A stretch of DNA of 13,127 nucleotides from Terana coerulea. Its lineage: Eukaryota; Basidiomycota; Agaricomycetes; Polyporales; Phanerochaetaceae. The stretch lies in contig JAKOGH010000237.1 of assembly GCA_024811115.1 (NCBI GenBank), positions 1-13,127 of the forward strand. The letters are read 5' to 3'. Shown here piece after piece: positions 7,944 through 13,127 of the stretch (its first letter is position 1; each line of letters begins with the position of its first letter). Under the pieces are notes generated by a model. The model was given only the letters and a program-made list of their open reading frames with translations. It was not told the DNA's origin and searched no databases. The position numbers and the translations under genes were made by a program.

Positions 7944-9518
7944 ATGTCTACAGAGATTGGATATATTAACATTCTTGGAGAAAATACAGGTGTGGGTTGA
8001 CTTCAATCAACCACCTTCGTGCTGTACGCTAATCGAATTAATTTTTGTGTGCAGGTCCACCTAAACTGGGACGTCCTCACCGAAGTCATGACGTTCCTCG
8101 AGAAGTCTGACGCGAGCCGTATGTCGCGTACATGCCACACTCTGCTGCAACGAGTCGCTCCCATGGTGCTCGACGGTCGCGTCATGCTCTGGGAGCCTGC
8201 GGCCTTGTTTTCCTTCTGCCGCTTCATGGCTCGAGACCCAAAACGCTATCGCCACCTACGCAACTTATTCCTCGACTTCTATCCACGCAAGAACGTCCCA
8301 CGGAGCAGACTAGGCGAACTCATTGCCAGTATCTTCCATCATGCTTCGGAACTATGTTGGCTACGCATCAGCCATACGGAGATCCTTGATATGCACGAGA
8401 ACCTCCCCGAATTGCTCTCTCGCATGGACAAGCTCAGGCGTTTGGAACTCTTCGATATATTTGAAAAGGCGCTTCCTGTTTTACGCCGGGTTCTACCTCT
8501 TGTGACAACTGTCGAACTCAGGTTCAACAACAACGCTCCGGACCCACTGCCATACATCAGCGGCTTCAAGGACACATTGGAATCCCTGACGTTGAGTTGG
8601 TGTGAATTCGAAAACACAAGCACCATATTTCCACACGTCACTCAGCTTAGCCTCGATCTGTGCATGTCTCCAGATCTGCGAGCCATCATTGCTTGCTTTC
8701 CCAATCTCACAGACATGGGTATCTGGACCGGACAAGAAGAAGACGACGTCGACGACGAGCTTCTCGAACTTCGGAACGATAACCGGTCGTCTCAACTTGA
8801 AAAGTCATGGGATTCCTTGCATCGTCTTTCAGGCGCGGTCACCTGCTTGTACATACTCGGCGTGCGATGCAAGGTTGATAAGGTTGCCGTGGGCCTGGTC
8901 ATCTTAGGAGGACCCGAACGCCGCAGGTTGACTAGGATTCTTGCCGACACCCGACCGTCAGCCATTGAAATCAACGTTCGGTCACCTGAAAGCGATCCGT
9001 CTCAGCTGGCAAACATTCTCTCGCCTGTGAGGGATACACTGAGTCGGCTCAAGATACGTCTGGAGTTCTCGAGTGAAAAATACAAGGACCTAAGTATTGA
9101 TCTCGTGCGTTTCTGTCTTCACGTCTCCCGTAAATGCAATGTAAATGCTTACTGATGCCCATTATAGAACAGATTCTTCAGATCGCTTTCACCATTTCCA
9201 TTGACCATACTCGACCTTGATATCTCTTGGGAATGCACCGCTAGTTCCGAATACTCGTTCAGCGAGGAGGAGCCAGGCTCTCGCGGCCCGAGGCAGTCTC
9301 GTCCCAACACTCCTCCACCGCTCGACAGCCTCGACATGTCCGCTCTCGTGGAACGGGTCATCCCTTGCATCCCAACCCTTCGACTCGTCAGCGTATCAGC
9401 TGTACTTCGACGTGAACATTATGAACTTCGCGAGGTAGAAGAGAACGGGGAAATCACGAGGCAGATCGTGCAGTTGTCATGGGCTGAGGCTGACAGGTTG
9501 CGTAAATTGTTGAGTTAG
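7944..9518 (+). CDS. F-box / LRR-like protein
   Basis: Exons are 7944-7991, 8055-9104 and 9168-9518, giving 482 residues with no frame problem. The start ATG lies in gccATGtc. Intron 1 (63 nt, GTGGGT...TGCAG) and intron 2 (63 nt, GTGCGT, branch ACTGAT, ATAG) both fall between codons. An F-box-like segment lies at about residues 17-50 (LNWDVLTEVMTFLEKSDASR, then MSRTCHTLLQRVAP). Leucine-rich stretches follow, such as LRNLFLDFYP, LRRLELFDIF, LESLTLSWCEF and VTQLSLDLCM, with an acidic insert (GQEEDDVDDELLEL). This layout is typical of the large F-box families of Agaricomycetes. Such proteins usually recruit targets to SCF ubiquitin ligases through Skp1; the target here is unknown. The repeats are too divergent to count with confidence. 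Confidence 0.82.
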
Positions 9519-10048
9519 GTGATCTCAGGCGACCAAAGCCCGACTTAACGCGGCAGCAACCTTTAGATAGCGTGACATCAGAGCTTAACCGTACGCTTCA
9601 CTGTACCTGGCGACTTCTGTCAATGCTCCTCAGACTCCATGTACGCAGTTTCGTCCTTTTCAGGTCAGGAAAGTCGAAAGTTGAACGCTAACGACGCTCT
9701 CCGTAGTCAGGCCAGCTACCTCGCCCATGCCAGATATGGACATACTCTCTAGCGCAGGTGTCTACCCCTACGCATTCACGTAGGCTCCGGAATACGAATG
9801 CATCTAGCCTCATTCTGCGACAGACATGTCCAGCTGCGTGTCCATTGCTCCCTCGACGTTTAAATACGTCCAAATACGTTGCTGTCGGCCCGCCATAGAT
9901 GTCATCAGGTCAGGTACCTTTGTGTACCGCCTTTTTTTTTCTCCTGATTGAGAATTAATAAACCACCCAATGTACAAGAAGGTCCAAGACAGTCGGGTCG
10001 CAGAAATGTCCGCTATTGTCTTTGCCATCAGCTCCGACGGCATAAGAT
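9519..10048. other. Convergent gene-free gap
   Basis: These 530 bp lie between the 3' ends of the F-box gene (plus) and the coiled-coil gene (minus). They contain a T9 run near 9931-9939, only short unconvincing frames, and no repeat or RNA gene that I can recognise. They presumably contain both 3' UTRs. Confidence 0.5.
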
Positions 10049-11580
10049 CTACGCTCGAATCCTTTTCCGAGAACCAGCGTCCACTCTATCTTCTTCCCGC
10101 CCACGTTTACTCATCTGAGAGTGCCTGGCTGGAAGGATCTCATTGTCGCCTCCGTCCAAGTCCATACCAGAGTCGTACTCCCAATCGCTGGACAAGTCTT
10201 CACAGTCGACTCCCAGGGCCTCCAACTCTTCCTCTGCGCGCTGCCTCATGCCAGTCAACAACGTCAACGCGCTTTGGGTGTCACGCAGCTCCTGCTGCTG
10301 ACGCCGAAGGCACTCTCGCATGTGTTTGCCTTCGTCTTCCCATGTCTGAATGTCGCGGAAGAGTTGCCGAGCGCGGCGGAAGGAGGTACGAGATGCGTTT
10401 AGGCGAGCTGCGGGCGAACGCTGATTGTCGGGTTGAGCTTGGTGCGCGCGACGCGGCGGCCCATCCGCAGCGACATACGCCGTATGCTGCAGTAGCACGG
10501 GCGAACAAGTACTTGATTCTGGCCCGTCCTCTTCTTCGCCAAAGAAAATCAGATGCGGCAGCGGCAACGGGGACCTTAGTTTATATGCATCGCTGCCACC
10601 AGTCACGGTCGACAGTGAAGGGAGAGTTGAAGGACCCGCAATGGGTTGTGGCTCGTGCCGGCGCGGACTACGGACAGAAGAGGTAGCGGCAGCGGCAGCG
10701 TTGGAAGAAGCCCGGCGTTGCGCTTGTGCATACGGGTGCAGCGCGGGCGGATGAAAAGCGCTCGATGCGTCTCTGGTAACGTTGTCTGTTTGGTTTGGAG
10801 ACTGCGCGGACAGAGTTACCAGGGGTGGTGTCGGCTGCCTCCCGTAGGAAAACTGGAAGCAGGCGGGTGCTGAATAGCATGGGCAGACTCTTTAGCTAGC
10901 TCCGGCGCGTTCAACCTCGTATTGTTATGTCCTACAGGTGACATAAATATAGGTCGATGTCAGAGGCAATACGTCTATAACGTACCGCTCGGGTCATCGT
11001 CAGCTCCTTGGGTACCATAGCCGGAATCCTGGCTATGTCCCTCCTGGCTTTTATCCTCCTTTGACTCCAAGCCATTACCGACCTCTTCACCAGACTTGAA
11101 GATGTGACCTGAAGCTGCAGAACACGTACCCCTAACGTATTATTAGCATCGAGTCGTAACGGGATTGATGATACGTACTCCTCGGATAGAACACTACCGC
11201 CGTCGATAGCACTCTTCCCGCGAGTCCCTTGGAGGTGCGACACATGCTCTCGATACTGCAAGTCCTTGCTGAGACTTTCCGTCATTAGCCCAGGTAATAC
11301 GTCACGAACCTCGACACGTGAAAGCTTCTCAACATAATACGTCCGCCGCTCCTCAACTATTAACTCTTGCTTGTTCTCTCCTTCTGCTTCACGGCTTCGC
11401 TTGCCTGGCTCTACAGTTTCGTGGGAGTCAGCAGACCTGCTGCTGACACTTGCGGGCGATGAGCTCCTAGAAGGCTGTCAGGATACATACAGTTAGATAT
11501 TGATAGGCGTGAGGAGTTATACGGAGGTTACATACCATGAGCCGGATATCTTGAAGCAGGGTGGTTTTTGTTTCAGTCAT
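10049..11580 (-). CDS. Uncharacterised acidic coiled-coil protein, probably nuclear
   Basis: I do not recognise the family. The proposed exons on the minus strand are 11580-11536, 11474-11175, 11094-10986 and 10869-10049, giving 424 residues without frame breaks. The first intron (11535-11475, GTATGT...TGACAG) is clear. The second (11174-11095, 80 nt, AAG end) and third (10985-10870, 116 nt) are less certain. The N-terminal part starts MTETKTTLLQDIRLM, followed by a Ser-rich stretch, a basic patch (PGKRSREAEGEN) and a charged helix (RRTYYVEKLSRVEVRDVLPG). The middle is acidic (KEDKSQEGHSQDSGYGTQGA, DDDPS) and then Pro/Ala-rich. A coiled coil near 10330-10180 (RQQQELRDTQSALTLLTGMR) is followed by an acidic WEYDSGMDLDGGD segment and the basic C-terminus SRKRIRA, a likely nuclear localisation signal. 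An alternative third intron, 10985-10932 (54 nt, better signals), adds a plausible stretch but then needs one extra base near 10841-10843. Confidence 0.62.
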
Positions 11581-12277
11581 TAGTGCGATGGTATCTGATG
11601 GACGTGGTTGAGGAATGGAACGTGTTTGTAGGTCAACACACAGTTCAACAGAAGATATAGGGCGGGCCCGGCTGCGGAGGTCCACGCTTCAAACTTGTTA
11701 GAGGTGGCCTCCAAATGGGCCATCCCGCAATTGTCGTCGACGGGCCTCATCACAGATGCGTGGGCCCGTCACGACATTGTTCCTGTCCGCCCATGCATTC
11801 GTGTGCGCTTCAGAAACTGCTACATTCAAGCCGACGGCTTGTGTAGGGTGTTCTGACCAGGATGCCGCTCTCGCCTGTGTCTGCACTTTCTTTACGAGTC
11901 TTCGACAATCGCCCTTATCTTGTATGCTGTGTAGCGGTCGATATTCAGCACCTCGAAAGCTGTTATGGCGCAAGAATGCACTCACCTTCGTTTGTCTGCC
12001 GAAGCATCATCATTCTTGCATGCCGCGGCTAATTATTTTAACAGCGAAATGCTCTTGATATCGCAGGCCTTCGTGGGGCAGGCGAGGCCGGCCAACTTAT
12101 AGCAGCTGGAGATAAACAGTACGACGATCTTATATGAAACATCGTTTACCTCGAAGACCTCAATAAGACCGTAATAAAGCGCAATCACAACGACAGAATA
12201 ACCCAGAATCAGGATCGAGTTCTCCAAGAAATAACAACACTAGAACCACCGGGGAAAGCCCATGAAAGTAGCCATGC
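11581..12277. other. Region without a convincing gene
   Basis: This stretch lies between the 5' end of the coiled-coil gene and the 3' end of rpa43, both on the minus strand, so it should hold the promoter of the first and the 3' UTR of the second. A well-formed intron (11985-11927; GTGAGT donor, CTGAA branch, CACAG end) follows a short ATG frame at 12013, but the spliced frame closes after 20 residues. It may be a 5' UTR exon of the downstream gene. A hydrophobic stretch (SILILGYSVVVIALYYGLIE, about 12220-12160, minus) lacks an ATG and is probably chance. Confidence 0.45.
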
Positions 12278-13127
12278 TCACGACGTCTTCTTCTTTTTCT
12301 TCTTCTTTTCTGGCTGTGCCTCCTCCGCTGCGTCCGGAACGGACTCCTTCGTCTCTTTCCGCTTTCTCTTCTGCTCTTTTTTTCTTCTCTTCTTCCGCCT
12401 TGGCCCGCGTTGCGGCTTCGCGTAGCCTCGTCGCCAAGTCGTCCCACGTCCCAAATGTGTCTTCCTCCTCGCTATCCCCCAGGTCGTCCGCGGCACCATC
12501 TACTTCAGGCTCTGGTTCTGGCGCTTTTCGTTGACGTTGTGTTTGGGGTATCGTAGTCTGAGTAGGGTGGTCTGGTGCATGTTCTGAGGAGAAAGGGTCG
12601 GTTTGTATCGAGCCAACGAGTGATAGCATTTGATTCGCTATTGTCAGTCTGAGGTGAAAGCGTCAGCGACGTGTAAATATATGTAATGCGGCGCGGACGC
12701 ACCCGATCACAGTAAATTCGAGGAGACTATTTGCACCACCTAGCCTCTCGCCCGTTATTTTGTGCACCCATCGCCCGCTACTCTCAGCCGTTTGCGTCTC
12801 GTCTTCCGTGCCTTCAGCACCCTCTGGAGTCTCGGCTCCAAACTCAGGATCGTTCTCCGCGGGACCATATTCGAACTCCCAGTTATCGGTGGGTATGTGT
12901 TGGCGAGGAATGGATACGTTGAATGTCCGATGCACGAGGAGAGCGTGGTCTGGAGAACATAAGTTCACCTTGCCCACTTAAAGATGGTCGGCCGAGTATA
13001 GCGCGAGGATGTGTAGTACGTGCCTAGCTTTTGGCCAACATAAGGACTCCAGACTGTTGCCTCAAAACCCACGCGACAGTTTGTGAATGGACAGTCTCCC
13101 TTGATTGTCGCAGTCGAACTGAGAAAG
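12278..13127 (-). CDS. rpa43: RNA polymerase I subunit Rpa43, C-terminal part (5' end beyond window)
   Basis: Rpa43 pairs with Rpa14-type subunits to form the polymerase I stalk in the nucleolus, where the initiation factor Rrn3 docks. Exons on the minus strand are 13127-13024 (partial), 12976-12703 and 12648-12278. The end of the N-terminal domain reads GDCPFTNCRVGFEATVWSPY and then VGQKLVGKVNLCSPDH. The OB-fold part reads LLVHRTFNVSIPRQHIP, GRWVHKITGERLGG, LEFTVIGLTIANQMLSLVGS. This matches the Rpa43 order of SHS2/Rpb7-like and OB domains. The first intron (13023-12977, 47 nt) is GC-AG; the second (12702-12649, 54 nt) is canonical. The C-terminus is acidic and then lysine-rich. The frame in which it enters the tail closes at 12240, but a one-base change at the A7 run (plus-strand T7 12377-12383) gives RKRKETKESVPDAAEEAQPE plus a poly-Lys end closing at 12278, which suits the family better. 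Assignment to Rpa43 is by recalled family motifs. Confidence 0.82.
12977..13023 (-). other. GC-AG intron in rpa43
   Basis: The intron begins AG|GCACGT and ends TTTAAG. Removing these 47 nt joins QKL to VGKVNLCSPDH exactly as expected for the family. The nearest GT donor (13019-13018) puts the next exon out of frame with every nearby acceptor I tried. Confidence 0.7.

Noticed and set aside
9970..10686. Long plus-strand open frame opposite the coiled-coil gene
   Set aside because: The minus-strand reading gives a coherent coiled coil, acidic segment and basic end, while the plus-strand reading has no recognisable pattern and crosses the splice structure of the other strand.
11698..11985. Minus-strand 95-codon frame after the 12013 exon
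   Set aside because: It begins at a GTG that is really a splice donor (GTGAGT). The composition is unremarkable and no family is recognisable.
12033..12227. Minus-strand frame with a membrane-like stretch downstream of rpa43
   Set aside because: It has no ATG start and lies within the probable 3' UTR of rpa43; a single hydrophobic run is not enough.

Overview
This window looks like nuclear DNA from a filamentous basidiomycete, most likely an Agaricomycete. That is inferred from gene families and gene structure, not from a database match. Genes are split by short introns of 46-80 nt with fungal-type signals (GTRNGT donor, CTRAC-like branch site, YAG end), and the conserved proteins are eukaryotic: a kleisin, an RNA polymerase I subunit, a PPR protein, a 2OG-Fe(II) oxygenase and an F-box protein.

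Layout, left to right. (1) 1-2176, minus strand: cohesin kleisin Rad21/Scc1, with the start present and the 3' end beyond the left edge. (2) 2177-2461: a 285-bp divergent promoter. (3) 2462-4371, plus strand: a mitochondrial-type PPR protein. (4) 4530 to about 5903, minus strand: a 2OG-Fe(II) oxygenase with an internal stop codon. (5) About 1.8 kb without a recognisable gene, holding a GGACTGG-type hairpin and repeat patch, a 12-bp inverted repeat and five CACGTG E-boxes. (6) 7944-9518, plus strand: an F-box/LRR-like protein. (7) 9519-10048: convergent gene-free gap. (8) 10049-11580, minus strand: an unrecognised acidic coiled-coil, probably nuclear protein. (9) 11581-12277: no convincing gene. 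(10) 12278-13127, minus strand: the C-terminal part of RNA polymerase I subunit Rpa43, with its 5' end beyond the right edge.

These are mainly single-function housekeeping genes placed side by side (chromosome cohesion, organelle RNA, rRNA transcription, ubiquitin targeting). I see no operon-like cluster, mobile element, RNA gene or CRISPR array, and no evidence of a new multi-gene system. The most notable pattern is that the reading frame breaks by one base in three and possibly four conserved genes, each time at or beside a homopolymer run, while protein similarity continues on both sides. Base-level sequence error is the simplest explanation, and the protein models below depend on it. Other points of interest are a one-codon first coding exon and two candidate separase sites in rad21, a GC-AG intron in rpa43, an in-frame TAA in the oxygenase, and a symmetric pair of ACGT-core motifs in the divergent promoter.
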